NCBI GenBank assembly: GCA_015680685.1
Contig: MNCI01008651.1
Span: 837,227-864,955, forward strand
Length of the DNA: 27,729 nucleotides
Direction of reading: 5' to 3'
Source of the DNA: Gnetum montanum
Lineage: Eukaryota; Streptophyta; Gnetopsida; Gnetales; Gnetaceae
A program made the translations under genes and the position numbers. Below are positions 1 through 11,269 of this stretch, in pieces (position 1 is the first letter of the stretch; each line of letters begins with the position of its first letter). The notes beneath the pieces were generated by a model. The model ran no database searches. It saw nothing but the letters and a program-made list of their open reading frames with translations, and was not told the DNA's origin.

Positions 1-649
1 ATGATTTTTATTATTTTATATTTTATTTTTCTATGATTAACAATAGGTTAAAACTTAATTTATAATCAATTTAACTAATATAATTACCAGTTAATAATCA
101 ACTACCCTAACATAAGTATCTAATCCCACTTTTTGTGCACATCCTAAACATGTATAGCAATGTTGGGTTACCAAACATTAAGCGTTGTTGGGATTACCAA
201 GAGTCATATGCATGCTTGAAGCGGTCATACTTATGTGCTTAATTAATATGCATGGAAATGTAAATATTAACTAAATACATGAAAAGTAAATTGCATGGAA
301 AGTAAATCTAATCTAAGTCAAAGTGTTGCAATGAATAAGAATCAATGTCAATCTTATTGTCATTCATTGAATGTGTCCAGGTACACTGCCACTCGAATAA
401 GACTCCATACAATTAACTTAGATCCACTCTGTGGGCACTCACTGAATGTTCTCTAAGATTATAAATAAAACTATAAGAGTTTGGCTACTCTACTAGAAAA
501 ACTTATCAAAAACTAATGCCCAAACCATGTGCCCAAGCACTATATTTATAGGCTGACACACATGCCATGATATCAGATATCCGACATCGCTTCTAAGCCT
601 TGATATCGAGTATACCCAATATCGAAGCTAGGCAAAACGTAGTTCATCA
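1..649 (-). repeat. LTR 'A', Ty3/gypsy-like, minus orientation, cut by the window edge
   Basis: Related to the LTRs at 21336, 25233 and 26094. Shared blocks include CTAACATAAG near 109, GGGATTACCAAG near 190, the stretch around 370-420 matching 25820-25860, and CAAGAGTTTGGCTACT-like sequence near 475. Read on the minus strand it starts with TGATGA (644-649), as LTRs B, C and D do. The minus-strand TATA box TATAAATATA is at 541-550, about 99 bp from that start. GATATC hexamers lie between them at 569, 576 and 602. No polypurine tract adjoins the 649 end, so this may be a solo LTR or a 5' LTR. The 3' part (R/U5 end) lies outside the window. Confidence 0.7.
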
Positions 650-2250
650 AATATGAAGACTCAAATTTATAGTAAAGATCAAAATAGGTTTTACAACCTC
701 TGGACAAGTTGATATTACTTGAATTAGAAGATAAATAGCAAATACATGTCCAATTCTTCTAACGTATGGAACATGCATAAAAGTAACAAAAATATGCATA
801 AACTCTTGAATCCTCACTTGAATTCAAATGCTCTTAGAAACTTAACATAAAGATGTAAAAATCCTTCCACAAGCTAGAAAATCTTAGAAAAAGCTCATGC
901 AAAGAGAAGCTTGGAAGTTCTTCACATGAACATGAAACCAAAGGGAAATTAGATTGAATCTATATATTGAAAGTAAATCCCATGAAATAGATCATAAAAC
1001 CACTTCTAAATTCCTCAATACTTCATTACAAACATGAAAAAACTTGTAATTAACATTAAAAATTTGAGAGAACATGAAACTTGAGCATGCATGTAAGAAA
1101 CTTATGAGAATGCATAAAATGTAAAAAAACCATGAGAGAAGAAGATGTGAGAACTTGAAAGAATAACCTATGGAAGGGGGATTAACTTTTTCAATACGTG
1201 AGAACCATTGCTATAATAAAAAGGGAAAAGGGAAGAAGTTACAAGAGCTTTTCCAAGCACTCAAAACTTGCACAACACTCAAGAATTAAAGGAAGGAAGA
1301 GCTTCTTTTGAAACACTTCAAGAAAATTCATGTTGCACATTAGGAGCTTGGTAGCTAAATCTGCATTGTAATTTGATAGAGATTCAAAGGCAGAAACAGT
1401 TGCCTTGTTTTCTCATAAAAATCATACTATGTGGCCTTGTTTCAGCAAAGTAATGAACAATTTTTTTTATGTGTAAAGTGAAATTTACAATCCACACGCT
1501 GTCAATTTCATTAATGCCACTATGTGAAGGTCCAAAAGTTAAAAACAATGCCAAATTTAGCAGCAAAAGTTAAAAACGTTGGTGGCCCATACGCTGCAAT
1601 TTGGGCCATAAAAATAAGTTCCATAACCTGTCAAAACATAACACAAAAAACAAAAAACGCAGGTAACTCATACATTGCACATTTTGGTCATGAGAATGGC
1701 CCAAAAACATTTTGTAACTTTTCAGAAAGCATTCTGAGACTGTGATGGACACCAAAATAGGAATTTCAATCCTCCTATTTATACTAGATTTTACACCATT
1801 TTGAGAACTTTTTGGTAAATCTTTTGGACACAGAGAAAAGCATTTTCTAGCAGAAAAAGAGACCTAGTTTTAGCAGAGAACAAAGAAATCAATGCAGATT
1901 TCATAGCCTCTTGCAGCCTTTTCAAACAACAGAATAGTGCAAATCCAATGCAGGACACATCTCGCCTCCTGCACTAAATTTCAAAGTTATTTCTATATTT
2001 TTGGGCTTTAACTCACAGATCTGTACTCTCTCAACCTATTTATTTATAATATATTATAGTATTTTAATACAAAGTTTTTGCAGTTGTTTGGCCATATTAT
2101 GTGCACATTTCATACATCTCTCTCCATCTCTCTCTGTTCTTGGTCCGGTGCTAAATTCTCATTTCAAGTGCTTCAGTTTGTTCTTATTTATTACGTACAG
2201 TAACAGACTCCCTAAGTCCTTAAGCAACCAGCCAAACTGTTTAAAGCACT
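650..2250. other. Gene-free repeat-derived DNA
   Basis: I see no gene here. Short open frames lack any recognisable protein. A minus-strand TATA-like box (TATAAAT, 1777-1783) is followed downstream, on the minus strand, by AT-rich sequence resembling the transcribed part of an LTR. This could be another older LTR promoter, but I cannot find its ends. Confidence 0.4.
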
Positions 2251-2282
2251 CCAGATCCTTTCAAGGCCAGATCCTTTCAAGG
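2251..2282. repeat. Perfect 16-bp tandem duplication
   Basis: The 16-mer CCAGATCCTTTCAAGG occurs twice head to tail (2251-2266 and 2267-2282) without mismatch. It is a small local duplication in non-coding DNA. Confidence 0.9.
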
Positions 2283-2730
2283 CCTATGTATCTTAGAGCT
2301 AAAACTATTTCTAACGAAATCTCTTACTTTTCCAATATTGATTTTTTCTGTTGCTTTTGTGGTGTTATGAGGGCCTTCGCCTAACATGTTAGCCTTAAAA
2401 ACCTGTTTGCAAACGTTTCTCTGCCTATTTATACCTTGTGGCAGTAGCGTGTCTGCAAAAACAAAAATTATTTTTGGGTTTTCGTGTAACCTAATGTTCA
2501 CATCATAGCCAATTTTACCCATATACTTGCAAAAAAATGAATTTTGCAGTTACCGTGCATAACGCTACCCCTATTTTCTGCACTGAGATTTTACACCCAA
2601 AACCATTATTTTTATTGTTGCAGTGTGTAGTGTTTTCCTTGTTTTTGTTTTTACACGCTAAATCTTTTCTAATTTTTTCTTAGTTTTATAGGTTAATTAA
2701 AATTATTATTTTAGTTGTGGCCGTAGTTTT

Positions 2731-3062
2731 ATACATTGCAGCTTCACAAGGTGCAATTTCGTATTCATAAGCTATAGCCTTACAGGTTGCACATTATGAA
2801 GTCCCACATTCTGCAACTTTACATGCTATAGTCTCACACGTTGTAAGTCTCACATGTTGTCACGCTGTGAAGTTTTACACATTGAAATCTTGCGCACACC
2901 AAAGCTTCACATGTCACATGTTGCAATTCTCATACGCTATAGCTCCACACGCTGTAGCTTCACATGTTGTATTTTCACATGCTATAGCATCACACGATAT
3001 GAGCTTCACAAGTTGTGAGCTTTACATGTTATAGCTCCATATGATATGAGCCTCAAACACTA
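2731..3062. repeat. Degenerate tandem array, ~16-bp unit around TCACATGTTGTAGCT
   Basis: About twenty imperfect units follow each other. They vary around TCACA(T/C)G(T/C)TGTAGCTT, and examples are TCACATGTTG, CACACGCTGTAGCT, TCACATGCTATAGCA, TCACACGATATGAGCT and TCACAAGTTGTGAGCT. Spacing varies between about 14 and 23 bp, so the array is old. Both CACACG and CACATG variants occur, as expected if CpG sites decayed to TpG. It lies upstream of the plus-strand gag remnant and may be part of that element's leader. Confidence 0.75.
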
Positions 3063-3068
3063 TTAGCT

Positions 3069-3323
3069 TATAGTTTGTTTGAGATGCCAAAAACCTTTAA
3101 AACTTTCACATTTGACCAATTAATTAGTCTCATACGTTTTATGACTTCTGTTCCAACTATTCATCATTTCCATGGACTTGAACTAGGAATCTCGACTTGT
3201 GTAGACAAGCCTAAGGACCCAACCATAGTAGAGTGTAGACGATTCCTTATGCAATTAGGACTTAGCCCAGTTCAAGTAAACGTTGATGAACAATATTATA
3301 ACTTCATAGTTGCAAAAATTTAA
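3069..3323 (+). pseudogene. Unidentified open frame upstream of the plus-strand gag
   Basis: An 82-codon open frame begins near 3075 and stops at 3323. It looks protein-like (blocks such as FDQLISLIRFM and RRFLMQLGLSPVQV), and coding-like text continues past the stop (YELFHKDGKEYIP near 3371-3410). I do not recognise the family. Tat/Ogre-lineage Ty3/gypsy elements can carry an extra ORF before gag, so a relict of such an ORF is one possibility. This is inference from position only. Confidence 0.3.
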
Positions 3324-3719
3324 GCGTGTTTACGCATCCCACAAAAGGAGTTTAACTCCAGGCATCACTATGAGTTGTTCCACAAGGATGGAAAGGAATA
3401 CATCCCTTCACCATTGACCATATTGAATTATCCATATTTTACATGCACTTGTTGACATGGTTGATAAGTGCACATGAGAATGGTGAAGTGAGTGAAAAGG
3501 CTAGTTTAGGGTCTCACTCAAAAGATCAAGATGAGTTTAGAGTTGATTACAAACTAGATATGTTCTTAGGGACCTTTTGGAATGATCTGTTCTAGAGGTG
3601 ACAATGGTCAACTTTGTGCCTCCTACTTCAATCTATATCGTTGCATGTTTCATAGTCACTAGCTATCCAACAACAAAAAGTGCATCTATTAAGAGCTCCA
3701 CAAGGCTTAAATTAGGCCT

Positions 3720-4345
3720 TTCAATTGATCCAGGACCTTACTAAGAAGCTGCAAAAACTCAAGATTAGTACAACACAAACAATGAAAGTCCTGAACTTCT
3801 ACCATGATGATCTCATCAACCCCACCGTTTCCCAAATAAGCTTGCCCGTAAACATGTCTATCCCATACTTCACGAAATACAATAGGGAGGTAAACCCTAA
3901 TGCATACCTTATCACCTTCCATTCTAAATGTCCCTTGTTGCAAGCATGGGCATACACAATACTGCAGAGTTTTCCTATGTTCTTAAAAGGAAAGGCTTTG
4001 GAGTGATACTAAACCTTACCTAGAGGTTCCATCTTCTTCTTTGAAGACTAGATGAACCACTTCAAATACAACTTAAAGCTTAAAACAACATTGGACCAAC
4101 TTATGAAAATGAGGCAAGGGCCACTTGAATCAATCCAAAGGTCCATTTACAAATGGAATGCAACGCTCAACGAGACACCCCCTAGCCCATCTCTAAAACC
4201 CACCTCTTAGCTATCTTCAAAGGAACGATTAATGACTTTATTAAATCAAAGCTTTATTACTTGAAACCCATCTTGCTGAGCCCAACCTTTTCACAAATTA
4301 AGAACATCAAAGAGACGGCCGAGGCCAACCGTGGCCTATAAAAAT
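3720..4345 (+). pseudogene. Decayed Ty3/gypsy gag polyprotein fragment
   Basis: One frame reads as a retrotransposon gag capsid domain: PYFTKYNREVNPNAYL, then FPMFLKGKALE followed by a stop where W is expected, Y, TLPRGSI, F at the next helix, MNHFKYNLKLKTTLDQLM, and RQGPLESIQRSIYKWN. The order matches the plant Retrotrans_gag pattern (fold-start, AFPLTLKGAALxWF, LPPGSI, F...F, L..IKQG..ESLREYV.RF). In-frame stops at the W and acidic/W positions (TGA, TAA, TAG, TAG within 3998-4050) show it is dead. No protease or polymerase follows; the fragment ends before the PIG-M 3' end. It runs opposite to the LTR at 1-649, so they are not one element. Confidence 0.75.
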
Positions 4346-4743
4346 CAACAAAGAAAAAGCTTCTTTTGACCAAATTGTCAATATATATTAAAAATACATA
4401 ACCATGCTAGTTTATAATTAATTAATTTAATTTTTGTAGAGAGAGATAATTCAGGTAGATACAAATTACAAATATATAGCTGAACCAAGCGTGGTTTTTA
4501 TTTTATCATAATCCAAGAAAAGCTATACCAAAATAAAGTGCTTTCGTACCCTGCCACAGCAACCAGGGCTCAACAACAATCCACGACGTACGGAAGAAGA
4601 TATCTAAACACCTTTACAAATTAATTTTTTTTCCGAAACAAGCACATTCCTTGAAAACAGAATGCCATTTTTGCAATATAACAATGGTTGAGTCACCCAC
4701 TTTACAAAGCAAATGCGGTCCTGTGCTAACTATACCAGTGCTT
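4346..4743. other. 3' flank of PIG-M, no gene
   Basis: AT-rich sequence separates the gag fragment from the PIG-M stop codon. It probably holds the PIG-M 3' untranslated region. No ORF of interest is seen. Confidence 0.5.
4497..4502 (-). terminator. Candidate poly(A) signal AATAAA for PIG-M
   Basis: AATAAA on the minus strand (TTTATT on plus), about 240 nt past the PIG-M stop. The spacing suits a plant 3' UTR, but plant poly(A) signals are loose and AT-rich DNA gives such hits by chance. Confidence 0.35.
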
Positions 4744-7700
4744 TCAATCACTCTTTTTGGCCACTGTAACAGAAGCCTTCTGTTCCACTTTAAAAAAGGG
4801 TAACATATTATGATTTGCAATAAGGACTACAAGAACAAATACATTGGCAATAAGAAAAATAATGCTTGCCAGCCATAGCGGCACAAGAACATTCAATCCT
4901 TTAAATTCTAGCAAGTACGCCCAACCCAACCAGTGAACCTGTGCAACAACCCATGCTACAATACAAAGCAAACCCTTCCATTTAAGATGCAACCTTGTCC
5001 ATGGCAATATAAGTGGCAGAAGACAGAAAAACCAAACAAAATACTGTGCCGTGATGACCTGCAAAATTAAGAAACAACTTGTAAGAAAAAGTACTATAAA
5101 AACACAAGAATTTGATGTTGATGAGCAAATAGGACACATAAAATTGTTAATCAAAATGATATATGAAAATAAATAAGAAAGAATATAATTCTCTTGCCTT
5201 GTTAAAAGCCACAAATGCCACTGTTTGTGCAAAAATGCAGAATGAAAAATCCTTAGCAAAGAAAAGGATCAGCACCAACTGCACCATAAATTGTGGCAAG
5301 AATGCAAAAAGACGTTCCAACAAAGAAAAGTCACGGTCATGATGAAGATATATGTAGTAAAAATAGATAGAAAAATTGTGTCGAGGGTCTGTGCGAGTGA
5401 GGTGATACAGAAGAGCTTCATGCAGGAAAATTTGCCCATAAAAGTAGTAGCAAATACTAGTGAGGATGATAAAAACACCCCCTGATAGCAGCCCAAACAG
5501 TATCCTCTCTCTGTTCAGAAAATTAAAGCTCAGCTCCAACTTAACCGTGTCTTTAAATTTTTGGTAAACAGATGATCCATCTGGGCTAGGTGGTTTATTT
5601 TTCTTGCCCCATTGATTGAGTGAGTTATAATGACCATCTAAGATTATCAGAATTGTCAGAGAATAAATTATAGGATAAATTCTAAAATGTACAACTAGTC
5701 CATACCATAACGCAGCTTGCATAATTTGGCCTGCAAGCATTAAAAACTTGATTAAGAACTTCAGTTGTTCTTCTATTTATCATATTCAAAATAGAATGAG
5801 AAGTCCACAAGCATACAATCAATCATACTAGGTACCTTTCATAAGACATAAAACAATCCATAGAATAATTGCACAAACAATTGGTTCACAATTTCCTCTT
5901 GTGCCAATTGTAAATGTAAAGGGATTGAACAGCCATGCCGCAACACAAAGTATGGTGTGCTTCTGCGGAACCCCACGCAGCTTGAGAACATGATAAATCA
6001 AATGACCAACAAGTAAATCTGCAAAAAACCTTTTACAGAAAATTTATGTAAGCTTACGCAAGATCAAAAACTATTTAAAAGAGATATCACTTATTGTATA
6101 CGTGCACAAGGTCTACAAAACTATGTAACATAACAGCAGGAGATGAAATGGGCAAGAGAAGACAAATTTGTTGTAAATTTCCTTTTTTTATCTCAAGTTC
6201 AAAAGACAAGTTTCATGTAAGTAATTGTTAAAGTTGACCACAGTGATTGCGTTCAGAAAACAAACCAGGGTACTTATCAAGAACAATCATAGCAAAAATG
6301 CACCGACAAATCAGCCAAAAAATTTATTTTGTATTTTGCGCTAGTTCAGAGATCCAAACAGAAGTTTCAAAGTCATTAGACAGAAAAATAAAAAAATTAT
6401 AAATTCTTAGGACAAGTTACAGGACTAGCATTGCAAGGATAAGTTAAAAAAACCGAGAGTTTTGCTAGCGTTATCTCCTAATATTTGGTGTGATTTGTTG
6501 AGGAAGCATACTCTTAAAAACTTGTAGCCCAAAATAAATGAAGAAGAAGAATGCCATACTTAATATGGCTCAGCGTGTCCTTGTATGATACTTGTTTAAA
6601 TTTTGTAATGCACCCTTCAATGTTGGCATAGTGAACCAGCCATTAAAGAAATCAGAATTTCAATTCATCAAAATAAAAAATATAAGCAATTATATAACTA
6701 CTAAAACAATAGATGATTAATGAGAAGCACACATGATACAGAATCATGAATCATGCATGTTTGTGCAGGGTACAAAAGCACAAATATTGAAATTTTATTA
6801 CTACTGCAGACCCTATGAATCTATTCAGCAGTGGAAATGTACATGCTATGAGTTTTGGAAACATCATTAAAAAAATTACAAAGTATTCTAGGCAAGCTTT
6901 GCAACAAATCAACCAAAGTGATAATTATAATATTTTACTTATGTCTAATATACTCAAATGGAAGATATTATAAGAAAATGTTGTGTTCATCTTTAATTTT
7001 AATTTGATTGCACAGTCAATATATTCATTCTTCATGAAGAATTTTGAGCCATTTGCTTATTTCAACACTCAAATGATGAGATCCCATTTTTAACCTGCTA
7101 ATTATGGAAAGCAAATAATGAGAAATAACAACATTTAAGTACTTTACCTTTGAATTAAGCCCTCCTCTAATACTATTCAAGTAGATATGTTTATTTCATT
7201 ATACATTTTTCCAGAGTTCTCGAAATACTATTTGTTTCACCATTTTGCCAGCCTGATTAGGATCAGAATAAAAAATGTGCTCCTGAATATTCTATTTATT
7301 GGGTCATAAAGCTCCGTTATGAAACCATCCCTCATCTTGAGTTGCCAACATCAACTTTTTGGAGCATTTATCTAATGTGATTTCAGAGAGATTATGAATT
7401 TGAGCCATAAACTGCCAAATAGCGTCAACTTCTAACCACATTACCTTTACTTTAAGAAGCATAATATCATATAATGTCCTTTTCACTTTGAATTTTTTTT
7501 TGCAGGAACAGCCTAAAAGTTTCTTCTATCTGTTTCCATTATTTACTTGATAGATCATGACCCCATGCAACACACTCATAAATAAGTTAATTGGACAATA
7601 GCATAATCGAGTTGCTTTCAGGCATCCAAAGTTAGAACAGATTCCTTCAAGGAAAATCAGGCTTTCATACAAATATTAGAGAGCATCAATTAAGCTAGGG

Positions 7701-9259
7701 AATGTTTGACTTCAAATGCAGTCATATCAAACAAAGTCCAAAAGCAAACACAGGATGCAGGAGAGGACAAAAAGCCATTATAAAAGACTAATTGATCATG
7801 ATATTAGTTAAGAAGTGAAAATGATAAACCTTGTAATACATTTATAATTGGAATCAGAATGTAACAATTTCCCTTAGTTATCATTTTCATGACTTTACCT
7901 TATGGAAATATTCTTCTACCTTTTAATCCACTCATCCTTGCATTAATTGTATTCCAAGAAAACAATGTGCATGTAGATTTTGTGTAGAGGCAGTAGGGGA
8001 TGATAAAGAACATGCTAATTCATTTATTGTATTCATCACAAGAACTTCCTAATGCTTCTTCTCATAAATAGATTACGGAATATGTTCAAACCCTTGTTTT
8101 TTCACTAATCAACTCAAAAATAACTTAGCTCATCTACTTGAAATTGTTGCCCAGATAGATTGCAGAGATTAATATAGGCTTTCTTTGGGGAATTCTAAAA
8201 GCTTCAAGACTGTTTTTTCTAGGCTTACCATTTTGCCATTTCAATATAAAGGACCTCTATTGTAAATTCATTTACCTCGTGTTTACCAGTAAACAATCTT
8301 TTGCATGGTGCTATCAAGTCAGTCAAACTGCAAATCCAGGTTCAAACAAACACATTCACTGAAACTTCAATCTTTTGGATGTCCTCTACCTTTATTTGGT
8401 AACTTCAATATTTTGGATTCCGTAAAGTGAACTTCAGGTACTTATATTAAGGGTAACACTGGTTATTAACCATACAAAAATCACAGAGCCTTATGGTATC
8501 GCTGCAATATTCTTGACAACAGATCTAGCTCTTTAGGAAAGATTCGGCGGAGGGGATGAACTTTGTGCCTAAGATCGTTCCTTTATTTAGAGACTATCTA
8601 ATAGGGAAAAGGGATGAAAGCCTGGTTCCATTTTCCAACAATTTTTACTGTGACACACTTCGATCAAAAAATTTGTATTCACGTGCAGTAAACTTGGATT
8701 CATTTCAAAGAAAGTAACAGACATGGGTAATAAACTAAAAAGTGTACATAACTCAGAAACAACCATTTATTTGCACCTGACACAGAGAGAAAAAGGTCAT
8801 ACGGAAATTCTAAGTAATAAATTCCAACGCTGGTGTACATTGACGCAAAGCTTAGAATCACTAGCATCATTTTAAAAAGGGAAGTGGGGGGAATAAAAAG
8901 CTAAACAGAACTTTTACAGAGAAATACTTACCAGCAGCAGAGAATAGGATTTTGCCCCAGGAGGGATGAAGAACAGCATTGGGTATGAGCAAAACTGCGA
9001 GAAAAGGAGAGTATCGATAAGTAGCTCTGTCGTATGGGGATTTCCCGGCCGCCATGAGAGTTGCAGCATCAGAGAAAACTAAGTAATCGACATCGGTGTA
9101 GTGAACCTCCATGTGGGCATCCTGCCATTCGCCATAGGCTATGAGGATCAGCCTCAGTGCAGCAGATATTATCATCAGAAATCCTCTGTTAAGCATTCGG
9201 CCTGTGATTGCAGAAGATTCATCATTATCATTTTTCTTGATCGCAGTAGCCCTCGACAT
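4744..9259 (-). CDS. PIGM: GPI mannosyltransferase 1 (PIG-M / PEANUT1 family)
   Basis: This ER membrane enzyme adds the first, alpha-1,4-linked mannose from dolichol-phosphate-mannose to GlcN-PI during GPI-anchor synthesis. Exons (minus): 9259-8932, 6018-5836, 5730-5198, 5058-4744; phases join exactly to 452 residues, close to the family's usual ~420-450. The family DXD motif is D56-V57-D58 within [14 protein letters not shown], facing the ER lumen. Other conserved blocks are [14 protein letters not shown] (72-85), [14 protein letters not shown] (139-152), [15 protein letters not shown] in exon 3, and [18 protein letters not shown]. Many hydrophobic spans fit a polytopic protein. Intron 3 has a GC donor. 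The ATG at 9259 is the first in frame; M22 (MLNRGFLMI) is an alternative start nearer the first membrane span. All motifs are intact, so I expect a working gene. Known partner in other eukaryotes: PIG-X/PBN1. Confidence 0.95.
5059..5197 (-). other. PIG-M intron 3, a GC-AG intron
   Basis: Exon 3 must end ...F-N-K and exon 4 begin V-I-T-A-Q-Y-F to keep the conserved family block. The only splice donor there is AAG|GCAAGA (GC at 5197-5196), which matches the extended consensus of the minor GC-AG class. The acceptor is TTTGCAG|GTC at 5059. No GT donor within reach preserves the protein. Confidence 0.85.
6019..8931 (-). other. PIG-M intron 1 (2,913 bp)
   Basis: Donor G|GTAAGT at 8931 and acceptor TTTTTTGCAG|AT at 6019, phase 1. 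The AT-rich interior shows no gene, no clear transposon and no tandem repeat. The other introns are short (105 and 139 bp), so most of the gene's length is this one intron. Confidence 0.85.
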
Positions 9260-9383
9260 TTTCTGGGTACACACTCTGGTTTGCAGAGCTCATGGAAGGA
9301 GGATATGTAAAAGAGATCCTAACACTAAGGATTGCAGGCTTGCTTCCTTCAATTCGCAGAGGCTGAAAACCTGAAACCAGGGG

Positions 9384-9391
9384 ATATATAA
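9384..9391 (-). promoter_or_regulatory. Candidate TATA box of PIG-M
   Basis: TATATATC on the minus strand, about 125 bp upstream of the PIG-M ATG. This gives room for a 5' UTR of roughly 90-100 nt. There is no supporting element beside the spacing. Confidence 0.35.
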
Positions 9392-9479
9392 CCAACAACA
9401 AAAACTGCAACTTTGCTTCAAAGTTTCCTGTTTGCTTCACGGCCTGCAGTAATGCACTAGCAGTTTCCAAGATCCAAGT

Positions 9480-10130
9480 TTTTTGTTTTTTGTGTTTTTT
9501 TTAATATAATTTAAAAAATTCTATTTAGGTGTCCCTAGAACAAACCGTTCAATATCCAAAACTTTTTCCAATACCTTAAAACAACGTATTTTCTCTGTAA
9601 AGCAACGTATCACATTCAACCGAGGCTTTAAAACAATGTATTAAAATGAACTGATGCATAGGCTTAGACAAAGTGTTAAGTAGGGGTAGCGGAACACCGA
9701 GGAACATAGAGTTCTTGGGGGTGGGGTAAGGGAAGCTAATTGACTGCTAAACAATACACCAAGGATTCCTATTGATGAATGGGTTTGTCTTCCAAATTTT
9801 AGAACAATGTATTAAAAGGTGAACGAGTACATAGATTTCACTAAGTGTTGATACTTTAAATAATGTATTAAAACGACCTGAGTGTTTAGACCAAGTGTGT
9901 ACCATGTATACTATCTATTGTAATAGTAATATTGATGAGTGGGTTTGTCTTCAAAATTTTAAAAGTACCTTTCTTTTTTAGCTTAATTTAAATATTTTGG
10001 AGAATTATGTGATTAAAAAAAACTTGATAAATGGAAAGAGAAAAAAGTTTACCTTTGTTAGAAAAGTTTTAATTGGTAAATAGATGTTTTAGTCTAGTCA
10101 TGTTTATTACTCTAGTTGTTGGGCTCCTAC
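9480..10130. repeat. Intergenic DNA with short dispersed direct repeats
   Basis: A ~48-bp degenerate unit, roughly ACAATGTATTAAAA...CATAGATTTA.A.CAAGTGTT, occurs at 9631-9680, 9803-9850 and 9858-9900. A second unit (ATTGATGA.TGGGTTTGTCTTC.AAATTTTA) occurs at 9771-9802 and 9931-9962. The mixture suggests old duplication inside this PIG-M upstream region. No gene is seen. Confidence 0.6.
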
Positions 10131-11090
10131 AAAAGCTTCTTTTGATAGAACTAATTGTATTATTCATCCATTTCTTTGATCTATTTAGCAAAATAGTAAA
10201 GTTTTCTACAATTGCTTTAGATATTTGCACTACTAGCAAGAAAGATTGAAGACTTGGCCTTATTACTTGCTATAAGTAGGATGTTTCTCTCTCAACAAAA
10301 GGCATTGCAAAGTGCATTGATGCAGATGATGTTTAGATGTTCCTATTAAGAAACAAATTTATTCAAGGAAAATCTAAAAATGATAACAATTGATTTTCTA
10401 ATAATTTTCTTCTTTGTTTTCTTTTTCCTTAAGTCATTCCTATTGTCCTAGTTTCTAGTTAAACAAATTTGAAAGACATAGGGCAAACTTAGCAAGTATT
10501 AGAGTTACAACCATATTACAGTTTTAGAAAATAAGCAAATTAACCTATGGTGGCTTCCTTTTAATTAAAGAGCTTGGGCTACTAATTCATCAAAATTGTG
10601 TACCACTTGAGCAAATTTAGTATCATTGCAATCTCATGTTTATATATGCATGGTAGATGGATTACATGGTCTTAATAGAAAGAAAAAAAATTGAAAAATT
10701 AACTTTTGATCTTGAGAATCTATTTAAAGTCAACTATAGTTTCCATTAGGCTTTTCCAAGCATTTTTTTAAAAAGGATGATAACTCTATTTTTCTTTTAA
10801 CTCCAAAGTTACATATAAGATTATTATCAAAAATAATTTTATTTATAACAAATTCATTAAGGCTTGGAAAATGCACTTATCACCACACTTTTAGATGAGA
10901 AAAATGGAAGATATTTGGAAAGTTTCTACCTTTCTAAAAATTCATTTTTGTAGTGTCTTATTCAACAAGGTCTTCCTATTAACACTCATTTTAAACATAT
11001 GGGAATTGTTCCTCCTTTTTGTGAAAACAAAGACTCATTTTCTCATGTTTTCTTGAATGTCTTGTTGTAGAGCATGCTTAAAATGAACAT
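10131..11090 (+). pseudogene. Decayed LINE (non-LTR retrotransposon), zf-RVT end
   Basis: Around 10915-11075 two neighbouring frames together read like the C-terminal zinc-binding region of plant LINE ORF2. First comes EDIWKVSTFLKIHF, then in the next frame CLIQQGLPINTHFKHMGI, PPFCENKD, SFSHVFLN. This matches the usual W-K-x-x-x-F-K-I-x-F, LPTxxxLxxxGI, C-x-x-C, E-x-x-x-H-x-F-x-x-C order; the second Cys of the knuckle and the final Cys are lost. Upstream text to about 10131 has coding-like pieces but too many stops to assign. Confidence 0.6.
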
Positions 11091-11269
11091 CTAGAGTTTA
11101 CATTAACTTTCAACCAAGCATCAATGATATCATTCTTAATAATCAACTTGCTTTGTCTACTTCTTTTCTATCTTTGGAAATGTCTTCAATTGCTTGTTCT
11201 CTATTCTCTTTGAAAGCTTCGATGTACAATTATTTTCCAACAACTAGAGCATAACTATGATCTTTTTTT

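Noticed and set aside
2001-2384. 127-codon plus-strand frame
   Set aside because: Low-complexity Phe/Ser/Leu-rich translation of AT/CT-rich DNA with no conserved motif; starts at a non-ATG codon.
4744-5259. A 171-codon open frame read as one protein
   Set aside because: Its upstream 67 codons are intron 3 sequence; only 5058-4744 is exon, as the conserved V-I-T-A-Q-Y-F start shows.
9260-9274. GTG at 9274 as the PIG-M start
   Set aside because: Plant nuclear genes start with ATG; the first in-frame ATG is at 9259.
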